Below, in pieces: positions 5,921 to 6,456 of a stretch of DNA of 6,456 nucleotides. Source of the DNA: Oscillospiraceae bacterium (GTDB taxonomy: Bacteria; Bacillota; Clostridia; UBA1381); the NCBI GenBank assembly GCA_020860985.1, contig JAJBTG010000091.1:1-6456 (forward strand), written 5' to 3'. The notes under the pieces were generated by a model. The model ran no database searches and was not told the DNA's origin. It was given only the letters and a program-made list of their open reading frames with translations. Position 1 is the stretch's first letter; each line of letters begins with the position of its first letter. Both the position numbers and the translations under genes were made by a program.

Positions 5921-6456
5921 TTATTGCATAGCATTATACAGAATGACAGCGCACTGTTCTCTTGTAAGACTGTCGTTTGAAACTAAGTCTATATCTTTCA
6001 AATATTTGTAATTTGAGGCTATCATAAAATATCCGTCGGGATACCCGCCGAATTTTTCGGCTTGCTCGCCAAAATTCTTCGCGCATACTACCATTTTTAC
6101 GGCTTCTTTGACAAGAATGTTATTATCGGGCTTAAAAGTACCATCCTCATATCCGTTTATTATTCCTTTAGAGCTAAGAGCATCGATATACTCTGCCACC
6201 CATAAATCTTGAGGAACATCGGGAAATGTTTTTCCGCTTCCTTCCGTGATAGAAAAAGCTTTGCAAATCATTTTTGAAAATTCCGCGCGGGTAATTTCAT
6301 TTTCACCCTTAAATGTGTTGTCCTCATAACCGCTTATAATACCTTCTTGCGACACCTTCATGATTTGATTATAGTATTCGCTGTCCTCCGTCACATCATC
6401 AAATGCCAATGCGCTTGTTGGTATCATTGACAAAATTACTGTTAATATATTTGATA
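5921..6456 (-). CDS. Secreted protein of three SLH domains, start beyond the window edge
   Basis: The frame is open to the right edge, so only the last 177 residues are visible. The visible start is the hydrophobic part of a signal peptide (SNILTVILSMIPTSALA, likely cleaved before FDDV); only a few N-terminal residues should be missing. Three S-layer homology domains follow: 18-70 (FDDV, GIISGYEDNTF, ITRAEF), 77-127 (FPDV, GIINGYEDGTFKP, with the TRAE motif changed to LVKEA) and about 131-177 (GGYPDGY, LTREQC, LYNAMQ). SLH domains hold proteins non-covalently to cell-wall polysaccharide. The protein ends immediately after the third domain with no effector region, which is unusually short for the family; it may be a small stand-alone wall protein or the remaining N-terminal part of a larger one. 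The stop codon is 10 bases from the hairpin block. No promoter can be seen because the 5' end is outside. Confidence 0.9.
   Translation of the reverse strand, partial: SNILTVILSMIPTSALAFDDVTEDSEYYNQIMKVSQEGIISGYEDNTFKGENEITRAEFSKMICKAFSITEGSGKTFPDVPQDLWVAEYIDALSSKGIINGYEDGTFKPDNNILVKEAVKMVVCAKNFGEQAEKFGGYPDGYFMIASNYKYLKDIDLVSNDSLTREQCAVILYNAMQ

Noticed and set aside
5753..5980. A 75-codon plus-strand frame across the hairpin region and SLH 3' end
   Set aside because: It runs through two strong hairpin regions and antisense into the SLH gene, with no recognisable protein family.

Overview
The window suggests a Gram-positive, anaerobic gut-type clostridium (Clostridia or Oscillospirales-like, possibly near Monoglobus). 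The reasons are an SLH-domain surface protein, a secreted rhamnogalacturonan lyase with bacterial Ig-like domains, strong AGGAGG ribosome binding sites, and low-to-mid GC with AT-rich intergenic DNA. The taxon is an inference; no rRNA or species marker is present.

Layout. Bases 1-2898 (+) hold the 3' 965 codons of a polysaccharide lyase family 11 (rhamnogalacturonan lyase) gene, cut by the left edge, with two Ig-like modules, a BspA/LRR-like stretch and a C-terminal beta-sandwich. It converges on a metal-efflux operon read on the minus strand; a 17-bp hairpin at 3025-3064 sits between them and can serve both. The operon is an ArsR/SmtB-family repressor gene (5589-5236) followed by a P1B-2 Zn/Cd/Pb-exporting ATPase gene (5150-3069). 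Its control region is clear: a near-consensus sigma-A promoter (TTGACA, 17 bp, TACAAT), an imperfect palindromic operator on the predicted start of transcription, and a second, better SmtB-type operator (TGAA-N6-TTCA) in the 85-bp gap before the ATPase gene. The repressor keeps the residues of both known metal sites of the family (alpha-3N cysteines and alpha-5 Asp/His/His/Glu). The expected working is that metal binding releases the repressor, and the ATPase then pumps the metal out.

Bases 5590-5920 carry no gene. After the promoter come a 20-bp terminator-like hairpin (5739-5785) and three consecutive hairpins (5801-5910), the most unexplained part of the window. They may be a structured RNA or the remains of a small non-autonomous element. 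Right after them, a minus-strand gene (5921 to beyond 6456) encodes a short secreted protein made only of three SLH domains; its stop codon lies where such proteins usually continue, so truncation is possible.

Overall this is a carbohydrate-degradation and surface-protein neighbourhood with an ordinary metal-resistance operon between. I see no CRISPR array, tRNA, rRNA, transposase or defence gene. I do not see a convincing new multi-gene system; the hairpin block beside the SLH gene is the best candidate for something undescribed.
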